Positions 33,653-43,687 of a stretch of 64,000 nt of DNA are shown here, piece after piece. Position numbers and translations under genes: made by a program. The notes under the pieces were generated by a model that worked only from the letters and a program-made list of their open reading frames with translations, did not search any database and was not told where the DNA came from. Origin of the DNA: C00003060 sp964440795 (lineage in GTDB: Bacteria; Desulfobacterota; Desulfobacteria; Desulfobacterales; C00003060); contig CAYTTQ010000004.1 in assembly GCA_964440795.1 (NCBI GenBank), positions 1-64,000 on the forward strand, given 5' to 3'. How positions within the stretch are numbered: the stretch's first letter is position 1; the number at the start of each line of letters is the position of its first letter.

Positions 33653-34562
33653 CGATTACCTCCCGCTTTAACTCGATTCCGAATTTTTCGTAAACAACCC
33701 GTTGCGCCCGCCGGGTGAGCGAAATGACATCAGCGGCTGTGGCACCGCCTCTGTTGACTACAAAATTGGCATGCCTTCCGGATATTTCTGCATTGCCTTG
33801 TCTGGTTCCCTTCAACCCGGCCTTTTCAATCAGTTCTCCCGCCGACGGTCCGTCAGTTGGATTCTTGAAAAAGCAGCCCGCCGTGCCAATCGGTGACGGT
33901 TGCCGGCGCTTCCTTTGCTTGAGCAGTTGTGTGGCATCTTCGTGCAAGAGCCAAGCATCCGAAGGCGTAAGCAGAAATTCGCCGCGTAGTATAACCGTGC
34001 CCTCCTTTAAATCGAGCCGTCGATAAGCGAATGGCAGGTCTTTTCCGGGAATGGTTTCGATTTGCCCCGCCACGTTGAGTACGGTGATGGCTGTTAGGCG
34101 TTCGGCCATACAGGTTCCCCAGGCCCCCGCATTCATTCTTATGGCGCCACCCACGGTGCCGGGAATGCCCAACGCGAAATTAAGACCGGCCAAACCTTCA
34201 CTGAGGGCATACCGGCAAAGTTTGGACAGAAAAACCCCTGCGCCAACGACCAGCCGAACGTGTTTTCCTTCAGTCTGTCCATCGATTCTTTCAATCGAGG
34301 TAAAGCCGTTGGCCAGGCGGACGACGATTCCGCAAACCCCTCCGTCTTTGACCAACAGGTTACTTCCGGCTCCCAGAATCATAACCGGCAGGCCGTTTTC
34401 TCGGGACCACCGGACCAACTCTTGAAGTTGTTGATCCGTTTTCACCGTGACGATGTTCGCCGGTCCGCCGATACGGAACGTGGTGTAGGCGGACATGGGT
34501 TCACCAAAGCGCACCATCGATCCAAAGCGATGTTCAAGCCATGTTTTGTGCTCTTTTTTCAT
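33609..34562 (-). CDS. murB: UDP-N-acetylmuramate dehydrogenase
   Basis: MurB reduces UDP-GlcNAc-enolpyruvate to UDP-MurNAc with FAD and NADPH. The 317-residue protein shows AYTTFRIGGPANIV, ILGAGSNLLVKDGG, GIPGTVGGAIRMNAGAWG (FAD-binding PP loop) and GCFFKNPTDGPSAGELIE, the short (type II) variant. The ATG at 34562 overlaps the stop of murC as ATGA, which is why it is preferred to the in-frame start at 34592. No murA is in the window. Confidence 0.95.
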   Translation of the reverse strand: MKKEHKTWLEHRFGSMVRFGEPMSAYTTFRIGGPANIVTVKTDQQLQELVRWSRENGLPVMILGAGSNLLVKDGGVCGIVVRLANGFTSIERIDGQTEGKHVRLVVGAGVFLSKLCRYALSEGLAGLNFALGIPGTVGGAIRMNAGAWGTCMAERLTAITVLNVAGQIETIPGKDLPFAYRRLDLKEGTVILRGEFLLTPSDAWLLHEDATQLLKQRKRRQPSPIGTAGCFFKNPTDGPSAGELIEKAGLKGTRQGNAEISGRHANFVVNRGGATAADVISLTRRAQRVVYEKFGIELKREVIVVGQETTSKEPLQE

Positions 34563-35923
34563 GCTTCCAGAAAGCCCTTTCCCACCTTCCATACATCTCC
34601 CGCTCCCAGAGTCAGGACGATATCCCCGGTTCGGGTGTTTTTCTGCAGATACGCAAGGGCCGAAGCGTGACTGTCGTGAAATGTTACCTGTCTGTGCCCA
34701 TGTCGACGAATACCTTCATAGAGGGATTCGCTGCTGATGTTTTCGACCGGTTGTTCCCCGGCCGCATATATGGGGAGAACAATCAGATCGTCGGCTTGAT
34801 AAAACGACCGGGTAAAGTCTTCAAAAAGGGCCGACGTTCGGGAGTATCGGTGAGGTTGAAACACAACGACAAGACGTCGTTCCGGCCAGGAGTGTCGCAC
34901 CGCCTCCAGGGTCATCTTGATTTCCGTGGGATGGTGACCATAGTCATCCACAACGATGACGTCCTCCCGAGTGCCTTTGACCTCCATTCTCCTTTGAACG
35001 CCCTCAATCCGGTTAAGTGCCTCGGCCGTTTTTTCGAAGGGAATCCCCAATTCCAAGGCGACGACAACACTGGCCATGGCGTTATACACGTTGTGTAGTC
35101 CCGGAAGATTCAAACAAACCTCCCCCAAGGGGATGCCCTGATGGACGATTTGAAAACAGCTGGTGAGACCCGTGAAACGAACTTCCCGCGCCTGAACGTC
35201 GGCCTGAGAGCTCAAACCGTAGGTGATGAATCGCTTTTCCACATCCGGGATGATTTCCTGAATTCGGCTATTGTCCAAGCAGAGCACCGATACCCCGTAG
35301 AAGGGGACTTTGTTGATGAAGTCCAAGAAAACCTTCTTGATTGTGTCTATGTCATCATAGAAATCGAGGTGTTCGGCATCGATATTGGTGACCACCGCTA
35401 TGGTGGGCGAAAGTCTAAGAAAGGAGCCGTCACTTTCATCGGCCTCCGCCACGAGAAACTCTCCTTGTCCCAGGCGGGCGTTGCTGCCGAGACTGGCCAA
35501 CTTGCCGCCGATAACCATGGTCGGGTCCAGTCCGCCCTGTTGGGTCACGTAACTGATAAGCCAGGTGGTGGTGGTCTTTCCGTGGGCGCCGGCCACGGCA
35601 ATCCCATATTTTAGGCGCATCAGTTCCGCCAACATTTCTCCCCTGGGTATGACCGGAATCATCTCCTGTCTCGCCGTTGTACATTCCGGATTGGACGGCG
35701 ATACGGCAGAAGAGACAACCACCACATCCGCACCTTTTACGTGCTGCGGTTCGTGGCCTTCAAAGACCTGCCCGCCTAGGTCCGCCAGCCGTCGGGTAAT
35801 CTCCGTCGATTTGATGTCCGATCCGCTCACCGTATATCCCAAGTTCAGGAGCAGTTCAGCCATGCCGCTCATACCGATGCCGCCGATTCCCACAAAGTGA
35901 ATATGATATTTCTTCTTGTACAT
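34559..35923 (-). CDS. murC: UDP-N-acetylmuramate--L-alanine ligase
   Basis: MurC adds L-alanine to UDP-MurNAc as the first amino acid of the peptide stem. The 454-residue protein starts with IHFVGIGGIGMSGMAELLLN, has the ATP-binding motif AVAGAHGKTTTTWLI, and the Mur ligase C-terminal motifs VVDDYGHHPTEI and FQPHRYSRT. It starts 82 bp after murG and overlaps murB by 4 bp. The length is normal. Confidence 0.97.
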   Translation of the reverse strand: MYKKKYHIHFVGIGGIGMSGMAELLLNLGYTVSGSDIKSTEITRRLADLGGQVFEGHEPQHVKGADVVVVSSAVSPSNPECTTARQEMIPVIPRGEMLAELMRLKYGIAVAGAHGKTTTTWLISYVTQQGGLDPTMVIGGKLASLGSNARLGQGEFLVAEADESDGSFLRLSPTIAVVTNIDAEHLDFYDDIDTIKKVFLDFINKVPFYGVSVLCLDNSRIQEIIPDVEKRFITYGLSSQADVQAREVRFTGLTSCFQIVHQGIPLGEVCLNLPGLHNVYNAMASVVVALELGIPFEKTAEALNRIEGVQRRMEVKGTREDVIVVDDYGHHPTEIKMTLEAVRHSWPERRLVVVFQPHRYSRTSALFEDFTRSFYQADDLIVLPIYAAGEQPVENISSESLYEGIRRHGHRQVTFHDSHASALAYLQKNTRTGDIVLTLGAGDVWKVGKGFLEA

Positions 35924-36005
35924 TAGAGGGGTCTAAATCCTTGACCTATGTTATATCTTTTTTCGGGCCTTTGATTCGCCCGGTATATACGGTTCCCTTG
36001 AGCCG

Positions 36006-37112
36006 CTATCGGCCGATGAGGACCAACCGTTTGCATTCCGTTACCATGTGTTGGGAGGCATTGGGTTGGCCCAAGGCCTTCGCCCGAGTCGCCATGGCCC
36101 GCAAGTCCGCCGGATTGGAAAGGTATCCGTCGATTTTCTCGGCTAACGTCTGTCCGTCTAAATCGGCCTCCAGAAGCAACTCCCCGCCCGACGCCTCCGT
36201 CACCCGGCCGGCATTGAGCGCCTGATGGTTGTGCACGGCAAAAGGAAATGGAATGTATATGGCCGGCTTCCCCAAGGCGGTCAATTCGGCCACCGTCGTT
36301 GCTCCCGCCCTGCAGACGACCAGGTCCGCATTCTTGTATGCAGTCGCCATGTCTTCGAAAAACGGTCGCACATCGGCGTTCGTGCCATGACGAGAATAGG
36401 CGGCTTCCACCCATTCCAAGTCATTGGCCCCTGTTTGGTGGGTAAATTCGATTCTTTCCGGTTCATTCAGGTGGTCAAGTGCCTCGATAATTGCCCGATT
36501 AATCGCATGGGCGCCCTGACTGCCGCCCACAATCAGAAGGTTAAACAGGCGGGTGGTCTTCTTTCCTCTCCGATCTTCTGTCCGGTTTTCTCTCTGCTGG
36601 GTCGCCAGAATCTCTTCCCGAACCGGATTGCCTGTGAGCACCGTCTTGGCCTTGTCGAATATGCCCAGCTTGTCAGGGAAGGAGAGAAATATGCGATCGG
36701 AGATTCGTCCCAGCAATCGATTTGTAAATCCCGGAATCACATTTTGTTCATGAATGACCACCCGTTTTCTCATCAGTTTGGCGGCCAGAACCACCGGGCC
36801 GGAGGCGTAGCCCCCCACGCCTATGACAATGTCCGGATTGAAACGCCGGATGATGCCCACCGCCTGGAAAAAGCCCTTGGGTATACGAAGTATTGCCAAG
36901 AGTTGTTGCCATAGGGAACGTCCTTTTAGGCCGGCCGCTGCAATACTCATGTGCTTAAATCCCCTTCTTGCCAGTGTTGATATTTCAAGTTTATTGCGTG
37001 TTCCGACAAACAAGATTCGGGTGTCCGGTTCCTGACCTTTAAACGTTTCCGCCAAGGCGATTGCAGGGAATATATGTCCCCCGGTTCCGCCCCCGGCCAC
37101 AAGGATCCTCAT
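36006..37112 (-). CDS. murG: Lipid II synthase MurG (GlcNAc transferase)
   Basis: MurG transfers GlcNAc to lipid I at the inner face of the membrane. The 368-residue GT-B enzyme has the N-terminal loop AGGGTGGHIFPAIALAE, the second G loop GVGGYASGP, the HEQNVIPGFTNR motif and GGSQGAHAIN with the donor-binding region CRAGATTVAELTALGKPAI. It lies 11 bp after ftsW. The last 40 residues are slightly shorter in the final helix than E. coli MurG but the catalytic parts are intact. Confidence 0.97.
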   Translation of the reverse strand: MRILVAGGGTGGHIFPAIALAETFKGQEPDTRILFVGTRNKLEISTLARRGFKHMSIAAAGLKGRSLWQQLLAILRIPKGFFQAVGIIRRFNPDIVIGVGGYASGPVVLAAKLMRKRVVIHEQNVIPGFTNRLLGRISDRIFLSFPDKLGIFDKAKTVLTGNPVREEILATQQRENRTEDRRGKKTTRLFNLLIVGGSQGAHAINRAIIEALDHLNEPERIEFTHQTGANDLEWVEAAYSRHGTNADVRPFFEDMATAYKNADLVVCRAGATTVAELTALGKPAIYIPFPFAVHNHQALNAGRVTEASGGELLLEADLDGQTLAEKIDGYLSNPADLRAMATRAKALGQPNASQHMVTECKRLVLIGR

Positions 37113-37123
37113 TCGGGTCCCAC

Positions 37124-38263
37124 CTATTTCCGCGCCTTGCGCCGCCGGGCAGACATATGTTGCGCCGAGATGTTCATCAATATTCCGACGGCCACTGCGT
37201 TGATAATCATAGATGTACCGCCGTAGCTGACAAAGGGAAGGGTAAGCCCTTTGGTCGGCAGAAGACCCATGGCCACTGCGACATTAATTGATGCCTGTAA
37301 TCCCAGCATGGCTGTAAGTCCGGTGGCCAGAAACGTCGCAAATAGGTCCTTGGCCGTTACGGCGATGATTGTGCCTCTCCAAAGGAGGACACAGTAAAGG
37401 CTTATCACAACACTTATACCCACAAGCCCCAGTTCTTCACCAATGACGGAGAATATGAAATCGGTGTGGGGCTCCGGGAGATAAAACAATTTCTGGTACC
37501 CATTCCCAAGGCCTGACCCAAAGATCCCGCCGGAGCCGAAAGCCATGAGGGAATGCACAATTTGATAGCCGGCATCATTTTGGTGTTTCCAGGGGTCGAT
37601 AAAACTTGCCAGCCGTTGCATTCGGTATCCGGCCTGGCTCAAGACGTAGTAGGCCACCGGGAAAAGGACGACCAGCGCCCCGCCTAAGTAGCTTATTCGG
37701 GCGCCGCCGACGAACAGCATGATCCACCCAATGAGGGCGATCATCACCACCATCCCGAAATCGGGCTGGAACAAAATGAGTGTGGCAAAGACAGCGAACA
37801 ATATGGAATGCGGAAGAATTCCAATGCTGAAGGTCTTCATTCTTTCTTCCTTTTTGCTCATGGACTCCGCCAGATATATGACCAGGGCAAGGCGGGCCAA
37901 CTCGGAGGGCTGGAAGGATATGCCCAATAAGCTCATCCACCGTCGTGCCCCGCCTACGGTGCGTCCGATCTCGGGTACGTAAAGAAGGGCCAGCAATACA
38001 AAGGCGATAGCGAGGAGCGGATAGGCACAGTACTTGTAAAGCGAATAGGGCACGTACCGGATGCCGCTCATGGCGGCAATCGCTATCAGGGCATGAATCA
38101 CCTGCTTGCCGAAGAAGTATGTGTGGTTGTCGAAGCGCTTCATTGCTATCGTTGAACTCGCACTGTAGACCATGATAATGCCGACGCTCAGCAACAGCAG
38201 GGTGCTGATGAAAAGGAACGGGTCATACCCTTTGACCCTTTGGGTGCGGTCTTTCCCACTCAT
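37124..38263 (-). CDS. ftsW: Peptidoglycan polymerase FtsW
   Basis: FtsW is the SEDS-family glycosyltransferase that polymerises septal peptidoglycan together with FtsI. About ten membrane segments are predicted in 379 residues; landmarks are GGARRWMSLLGISFQPSELA, the periplasmic loop region with YRMQRLASFIDPW, GSGGIFGSGLGNGYQKL and LPEPHTDFIFSVIGEELG, and FVSYGGTSMI near the end. The ATG at 38263 overlaps the murD stop (ATGA); the in-frame start at 38287 is less likely. Confidence 0.95.
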   Translation of the reverse strand: MSGKDRTQRVKGYDPFLFISTLLLLSVGIIMVYSASSTIAMKRFDNHTYFFGKQVIHALIAIAAMSGIRYVPYSLYKYCAYPLLAIAFVLLALLYVPEIGRTVGGARRWMSLLGISFQPSELARLALVIYLAESMSKKEERMKTFSIGILPHSILFAVFATLILFQPDFGMVVMIALIGWIMLFVGGARISYLGGALVVLFPVAYYVLSQAGYRMQRLASFIDPWKHQNDAGYQIVHSLMAFGSGGIFGSGLGNGYQKLFYLPEPHTDFIFSVIGEELGLVGISVVISLYCVLLWRGTIIAVTAKDLFATFLATGLTAMLGLQASINVAVAMGLLPTKGLTLPFVSYGGTSMIINAVAVGILMNISAQHMSARRRKARK

Positions 38264-39615
38264 TGCAATTGTCTCACAGACCGGCAAAAGATCTCGCCTC
38301 GGTGTGCATAATCCTTGAACATGTCAAAGCTCGAGCATCCGGGTGAAAGCAATACGACCTCTCCCGGGTTTGCCGCCAAGCGTGCCGCTTGGACCGCCTC
38401 CGGAAGACCGGCCGCCTTTTCGGTCCGGGCATATTTGCCCAGGGCGTCTGCGATCCGGTTTTGTGCCTCACCGATAACGACAAGCACCTTTACTCGAGTG
38501 CGAACCAGGTTCTCAAGGATCCCATAGTCCCCGCCCTTGTCACGCCCTCCCATAATCAGGATGACGGGAACCTCGAAACTTTCCAATGCCCGTGCGACCG
38601 CATCCACGTTGGTGCCTTTCGAATCGTTATAATAATGGGTGCCGTCCACCGTGGTGACATATTCCAGCCGATGGCGAAGGCCGGTAAATCTGCACAGGGT
38701 TTCTCTTATTCCCGAGGGAGAAGCACCCACGGCCAGAGCCGCCAATGAGGCGGCGGCGACATTTTCCACATTGTGTTTGCCCGTTACCTGTAAGCAGGAC
38801 AAATCAAATGTGTGGGGATCTTGTCCGGGCAAATGACAGTGTAGGCCCTGTCCGTCCAGCCAGGCACCATTTTCGCTGTTCCGGCCCGCATTGAAATAGA
38901 GTCGGGTCGCCGCTATTTCAGGGGCCAGGATTTCGGTGGCCCGATCCGCCTTGTTTAATATGGCATAGTCGTGCGGATCCTGGTTTTGGAAAATCTTTCC
39001 TTTCGACGCCGTATATTCACCAAAATCCCTGTAACGGTCCAAGTGGTCCGGCGTTACATTGAGAAGGAGGCTGACCTTGGGCTTGAACGTAGAAGTGGTA
39101 TCAAGCTGAAAGCTGCTGATTTCAGCGACAATCACATCCTTGTCCATTCCGGCGTTGACATAATCTATGAGGGGATTACCGATGTTACCGCCCACGAATA
39201 CCTCGAGCCCGGAACGTGCCAGCATTTGTCCGACAAGTTCCGTCGTGGTAGTCTTTCCGTTTGTGCCCGTGACGGCGACAATCGGATCCGATATATACTG
39301 GGTGGCAAGCTCTATTTCCCCGATAACCGGAATGCCTGCTTCCATTGTCTTTTTGATGGCTTCAATCGTGTGGGGGACTCCGGGACTAATCACCACGAGG
39401 GATTGCGAGGTGAAATCGCCGACATCATGCCTGCCAAGTTTCAAGGTTACTCCCAACGAAACGGCCTCATCGACTTTGTCCCCTAATTGGTGTTCCGTCA
39501 TTACATCCGACATGGTCACGCAGGCGCCCCGGTCGCTCAGAAAACGGGCCACGGCAAGGCCGGTACTGGCGATTCCGACCACCATGACAGGCTTATTTGT
39601 CAAGTCGAATGTCAT
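38260..39615 (-). CDS. murD: UDP-N-acetylmuramoyl-L-alanine--D-glutamate ligase
   Basis: MurD adds D-glutamate to UDP-MurNAc-L-Ala. The 451-residue protein has the N-terminal VVGIASTGLAVARFL, the ATP motif VAVTGTNGKTTTTELV, LLNVTPDHLDRY, the mid-domain HNVENVAAA and the C-terminal NDSKGTNVDAVARAL and LLSPGCSSFDMF, which are MurD hallmarks. The ATG at 39615 shares a base with the mraY stop (TAATG), so the longer in-frame start at 39702 is rejected. The end overlaps ftsW by 4 bp. Confidence 0.97.
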   Translation of the reverse strand: MTFDLTNKPVMVVGIASTGLAVARFLSDRGACVTMSDVMTEHQLGDKVDEAVSLGVTLKLGRHDVGDFTSQSLVVISPGVPHTIEAIKKTMEAGIPVIGEIELATQYISDPIVAVTGTNGKTTTTELVGQMLARSGLEVFVGGNIGNPLIDYVNAGMDKDVIVAEISSFQLDTTSTFKPKVSLLLNVTPDHLDRYRDFGEYTASKGKIFQNQDPHDYAILNKADRATEILAPEIAATRLYFNAGRNSENGAWLDGQGLHCHLPGQDPHTFDLSCLQVTGKHNVENVAAASLAALAVGASPSGIRETLCRFTGLRHRLEYVTTVDGTHYYNDSKGTNVDAVARALESFEVPVILIMGGRDKGGDYGILENLVRTRVKVLVVIGEAQNRIADALGKYARTEKAAGLPEAVQAARLAANPGEVVLLSPGCSSFDMFKDYAHRGEIFCRSVRQLQ

Positions 39616-40694
39616 TATCGCAACTTCAACGTACTCAGAGAGAGTAATCCCAGAACGATAGCAATGATCCAAAACCGGACGATGACCTTCGGCTCCGGCC
39701 AACCTTTGAGTTCGAAATGATGGTGGAGGGGGGCCATTCTAAACATGCGGCGCCCCCGGGAGACTTTGAAGAAGCCCACCTGAAAGATGACGGACAGGGC
39801 CTCGAGTACGAAAATTCCCCCGACCAATGCCAAAAGAATCTCATGTTTGGTGACGACGGCGATGGTACCGAGGAACCCGCCCAGAGGTAAGGAGCCCACA
39901 TCGCCCATGAAGACCTGCGCCGGATAGGTATTGTACCAGAGAAATCCCATGCCCGCTCCCACTATGGCGCCCGCCAGCACAGCCAGTTCTCCGCTTCCGG
40001 GCACGTAGTGAATCTGAAGGTATTCGGCGATCTTTACATGGCCTGCCACATAGGACAAGAGCACATAGGTGGCGGCGGCTACCGTCACGGGACCAATCGC
40101 CAAGCCGTCAAGACCGTCCGTTAAATTGACCGCGTTAGAAGTCCCGACGATGATGAATGCGGCGAATAAGACATACGTCCAACCGAGATCGGGATTAATT
40201 CCTTTGAGAAACGGGATGCTGATGTGGGTGTCAAACTCGGGATGATGCCAAAGGAACAATCCGACCGTTAAGCCGATGACACTTTGCATGAGCAGCTTAC
40301 TGCGGGCTTTGAGCCCTTTGCTCTTTTTCCTGACTTGCATCAGGTAATCATCGACAAATCCGATAATCCCGTAACTGATGCCCACCAATAGAACCATCCA
40401 GACAAAGACATTGGTTAAATCACCCCAGAGGCACGTGGAGACAACAATGGAAAAAAGGATTAAGAGTCCTCCCATGGTCGGGGTGCCGGTCTTCATGGCA
40501 TGGGTGGGTGGCCCGTCATCCCGTACATACTGCCCGATTTGATAGGCCGTAAGTTTCCGGATGATCCAGGGACCGAGAAACAGCGATATCAGCAAAGCCG
40601 TAATGGACGCATAGATGGTGCGAAACGTAATATATCGAAATACGTTGAACCCCGAAATGACCGTATGGAGCGGATATAGCAAATGATAAAGCAT
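39615..40694 (-). CDS. mraY: Phospho-N-acetylmuramoyl-pentapeptide transferase
   Basis: MraY transfers phospho-MurNAc-pentapeptide to undecaprenyl phosphate, making lipid I. Ten membrane segments are predicted in 359 residues. Diagnostic motifs are TPTMGGLLIL, the aspartate-rich GFVDDYLM, NAVNLTDGLDGLAIG with catalytic Asp, and the MAPLHHHFELKGW stretch near the C-terminus. It follows murF after 13 bp. Confidence 0.97.
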   Translation of the reverse strand: MLYHLLYPLHTVISGFNVFRYITFRTIYASITALLISLFLGPWIIRKLTAYQIGQYVRDDGPPTHAMKTGTPTMGGLLILFSIVVSTCLWGDLTNVFVWMVLLVGISYGIIGFVDDYLMQVRKKSKGLKARSKLLMQSVIGLTVGLFLWHHPEFDTHISIPFLKGINPDLGWTYVLFAAFIIVGTSNAVNLTDGLDGLAIGPVTVAAATYVLLSYVAGHVKIAEYLQIHYVPGSGELAVLAGAIVGAGMGFLWYNTYPAQVFMGDVGSLPLGGFLGTIAVVTKHEILLALVGGIFVLEALSVIFQVGFFKVSRGRRMFRMAPLHHHFELKGWPEPKVIVRFWIIAIVLGLLSLSTLKLR

Positions 40695-40707
40695 GATTAG
40701 TCGAGAT

Positions 40708-42108
40708 CTACTTTTTTTTGATAGATTTGGCGCACAATGCGTCTACGATTTTTTCCATCGCCATCAGCCGGGATCCTTTAACCAGTATCCAGTCGCCCGG
40801 AGCCAGACGCTTTGTCACTTCCTTTACGATTTCCTCCGGCTTATATACAAAGACGCACTTGCCGTTCATGCCGGCCTTTTTTGCCGATCCAGCCACGACC
40901 TTCGCGTAATCCCCGGTGGCATACAAGTGGCTGATGTCGCTGCCCGCTGCCAGGGTGCCCAGTTCTTTATGGGCGGTCACACTATGGTCTCCCAGTTCCA
41001 ACATGTCTCCAATGATCAAAATTCCCCGGCTTTTGCCTTTTAACTGGATCAGTGTTTCAATTGCCTGGACCATCGATCCGGGGTTGGCATTGTAGGTGTC
41101 GTCAATGAGGCGGACCCCTCCCGGCAAGTCGACAACGGTCATACGGCCGGGTACCGAAGGGGTCGCTTCCAATCCCTCCTTGACCTCGTCCATGGAAAGT
41201 CCCAGCCAATATCCTGTGGCTGCGGCAGCCAGGGCATTGTAGATAGCCCCTTTCCCCGGGGTTTGAAGCCGTATGCGGGTCGTCACATCATGCCAATGCA
41301 GATCGAATGAACAAGCGACGGCGGTTTGACTAAATGGAACGGCCCATACCTCGGCGGCGTTTTGGATCCCGAAACTCAGGACCCGCCCTGGAAACTGCTT
41401 GGCCAGCCGGCAGACCTTCGGATCATCGATGTTCAACACGGCGGTTCCCTTCTTGCCCAAAACGTCGAGCAGTTCCCCTTTTGCTTGCATGACGCCGTCC
41501 AAGTCCTTTACGCCTTCTAAATGTCCGGCGGCAACGTTGGTGATGATACCCAGTTGAGGATTGCAGATGCGGGCGAGCCGCTCGATTTCTCCCGGATGAT
41601 TCATCGCGAGTTCGACCACCGCCCATTCGTGGGTGGGCGTTAGGCCGAGTAGCGTAAGTGGCACGCCGATCAGATTGTTAAAGTTTCCCTGCGTTTTTAA
41701 GACGCAATAGGAGCGTTCCAAGATACCGGCCGTCATTTCTTTGGTCGTCGTCTTTCCGTTCGTTCCGGTAACGGCGATTACGGAGGCCGGGGACCGTCGG
41801 CGATGAAACATCGCCAGATCGCCCAGCGCCTTGAGCGTATCGGAAACGGCGATAATGCAAGGCTTCTGAGCAAAGTCGATCGGCTGCGTGGACAGGTATG
41901 ACTCACGGACGATGAGCCCTGTTGCACCTCGATTCAGTGCCTTTGGGATAAAGGTATGTCCGTCATATGTGTCTCCGGAGAGGGCGATAAAGAGATCCCC
42001 CGGCTGAGTGGTTCTGGAGTCGGTTGAGACGCCCGCACAAGAGGCGGATTCTTCTCCTGCCACCAGCCGTCCGCCTGTTGCCTGGAGAATATCTTTTGCC
42101 GACCACAT
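40708..42108 (-). CDS. murF: UDP-N-acetylmuramoyl-tripeptide--D-alanyl-D-alanine ligase
   Basis: MurF adds the D-Ala-D-Ala dipeptide, finishing the pentapeptide precursor. The 466-residue protein has VSTDSRTTQPGDLFIAL at the N-terminus, the ATP motif AVTGTNGKTTTKEMTA, the MNHPGEIERLA block, and RLIDDTYNANPGSMVQAIE with RGILIIGDMLELGDHS in the C-terminal part. The ATG 42108 (MWSAKDIL) is 7 bp after the murE stop; the in-frame reading to 42237 lies inside murE and lacks family similarity. Confidence 0.97.
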   Translation of the reverse strand: MWSAKDILQATGGRLVAGEESASCAGVSTDSRTTQPGDLFIALSGDTYDGHTFIPKALNRGATGLIVRESYLSTQPIDFAQKPCIIAVSDTLKALGDLAMFHRRRSPASVIAVTGTNGKTTTKEMTAGILERSYCVLKTQGNFNNLIGVPLTLLGLTPTHEWAVVELAMNHPGEIERLARICNPQLGIITNVAAGHLEGVKDLDGVMQAKGELLDVLGKKGTAVLNIDDPKVCRLAKQFPGRVLSFGIQNAAEVWAVPFSQTAVACSFDLHWHDVTTRIRLQTPGKGAIYNALAAAATGYWLGLSMDEVKEGLEATPSVPGRMTVVDLPGGVRLIDDTYNANPGSMVQAIETLIQLKGKSRGILIIGDMLELGDHSVTAHKELGTLAAGSDISHLYATGDYAKVVAGSAKKAGMNGKCVFVYKPEEIVKEVTKRLAPGDWILVKGSRLMAMEKIVDALCAKSIKKK

Positions 42109-42115
42109 TTCCCGG

Positions 42116-43687
42116 TTACCGGTCACCGTTGACTCCTGTCCCCCGCTGTGTATCCGGATGTTCCCCAAGGACCTTGGTTGCCTCGAGACGATCGTCGAAG
42201 GGCAGGACTTGGGTTCCCACAATTTGATACGGTTCATGTCCCTTTCCTGCGATTAGGACGCAATCCCCGGGTTCGGCCACCTGAATTCCCAATTCAATCG
42301 CCCGCCTGCGATCCGGCTCCACGGTGTAGGCTTTCCCGTTACAGTTTAACATGAGTCTGTCGGATTCATGCTTGACGATACCTGCCACCGATGTCGTGCC
42401 GGCTTCTATGTCCGCCAGAATATCGAGTGGTGATTCCGTTCGAGGGTTGTCCGTGGTCAGCACACACAGGTCACTCAACCGGGCAGCGATTTTACCCATG
42501 AGGGGGCGCTTCATTTTGTCTCGATTCCCCCCACAGCCGAATACGGTTATCAGCCGGCCGGAGATGATGCCCCTCAGGGCGGTCAGTACATTTTGCAGGG
42601 CTTCCGGTGTGTGGGCATAGTCGACCAGTACGGTCAGGTCTTCCCGATTGGGAATGGATTCCAGACGGCCCGGAACGTGGGGCAGGCTGCTGATTCCTTC
42701 CCCTATTTTTGATAGGGGTATCCCCATAGCGACGCCGGCCGCGGTGGCCGACAAGATATTGAGTACGTTATGGTGTCCCACAAGGGGAGAACCAAACCGG
42801 AAGACCCCTTTGGGGGTTCGAATCGTACCTGTCGTTTTCCCGACAGCCACCTGAACGTTTTCGGCACGAATCTCACATTCCGGAGAAAACCCCGTTCGCA
42901 ACGTCTTAACCGGGGTGTCCCGGCCAAGCTCTCTCCCGTAGCTGTCTTCCCAGTTGATAACGGATACGGCACGATCGGACTTGGATCCTCGGGACAGGTG
43001 ATCAACGAAGAACCGTTTTTTACATGCCCAATAGGTGGCCATGTCTTTGTGGTAGTCCAGGTGGTCCTGGGAAAGGTTCGTGAAAACAGCGATATCAAAA
43101 TCACAGGCGGCAACGCGATCCAGGTCGATAGCGTGGGAGGAAACTTCCAACACCACGTGGGTGGCGTCATGGTCCACCATGTCTCGGAGGATACGCATTA
43201 AATCGGCTGATTCCGGAGTGGTCACGGAACTCGCAAAATGCTTGCCGGCGAACCGGTGGTCGATAGTGCCGATGACCCCTACGGGGATCCCTGCGCTTTT
43301 CAGGACGGCTTCGATCAAATAGGCCGTCGTCGTTTTGCCGTTTGTTCCGGTGATACCCACCATAAAGAGCTGTCTGGACGGATGGCCCCAAAAGGCAGAG
43401 GACACAAGGGCCAAAGCCCGCCTGGCATCCTCAACCTGAATTAGCGAGATTTCCTTTAATGTTTGCAAGATCGGTGGCGCCGTTATGACAGCCGACGCAC
43501 CACGACGGACGGCATCCTCAATGAATCGAGAGCCGTCTGTTTGGAGTCCCTTGATGGCCACGAACAACCCGCCCGGTTTGACGGTACGCGAATCGTAATG
43601 GATGGAGCGAATTTCCCGATCACCTGGGCCGGAAAAAGACAGTACCGGTACGGCATCGATAAGAGCGCTCAGCTTTACCCCGCCCAT
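42116..43687 (-). CDS. murE: UDP-N-acetylmuramoyl-L-alanyl-D-glutamate--2,6-diaminopimelate ligase
   Basis: MurE adds the third residue of the stem. The 523-residue protein has YDSRTVKPGGLFVAIKG, the ATP motif GITGTNGKTTTAYLIEA, NLSQDHLDYH and VLVDYAHTPEALQNVL. The specificity motif reads TTDNPRTESP: DNPR is the meso-diaminopimelate type, so the cell wall is expected to be mDAP-based as in other Gram-negatives. It overlaps ftsI by 13 bp and precedes murF by 7 bp. Confidence 0.97.
   Translation of the reverse strand: MGGVKLSALIDAVPVLSFSGPGDREIRSIHYDSRTVKPGGLFVAIKGLQTDGSRFIEDAVRRGASAVITAPPILQTLKEISLIQVEDARRALALVSSAFWGHPSRQLFMVGITGTNGKTTTAYLIEAVLKSAGIPVGVIGTIDHRFAGKHFASSVTTPESADLMRILRDMVDHDATHVVLEVSSHAIDLDRVAACDFDIAVFTNLSQDHLDYHKDMATYWACKKRFFVDHLSRGSKSDRAVSVINWEDSYGRELGRDTPVKTLRTGFSPECEIRAENVQVAVGKTTGTIRTPKGVFRFGSPLVGHHNVLNILSATAAGVAMGIPLSKIGEGISSLPHVPGRLESIPNREDLTVLVDYAHTPEALQNVLTALRGIISGRLITVFGCGGNRDKMKRPLMGKIAARLSDLCVLTTDNPRTESPLDILADIEAGTTSVAGIVKHESDRLMLNCNGKAYTVEPDRRRAIELGIQVAEPGDCVLIAGKGHEPYQIVGTQVLPFDDRLEATKVLGEHPDTQRGTGVNGDR

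Noticed and set aside
35923..36414. 163-codon frame on the minus strand between murC and murG
   Set aside because: Overlaps the 3' third of murG in another frame, and carries no recognisable motif.
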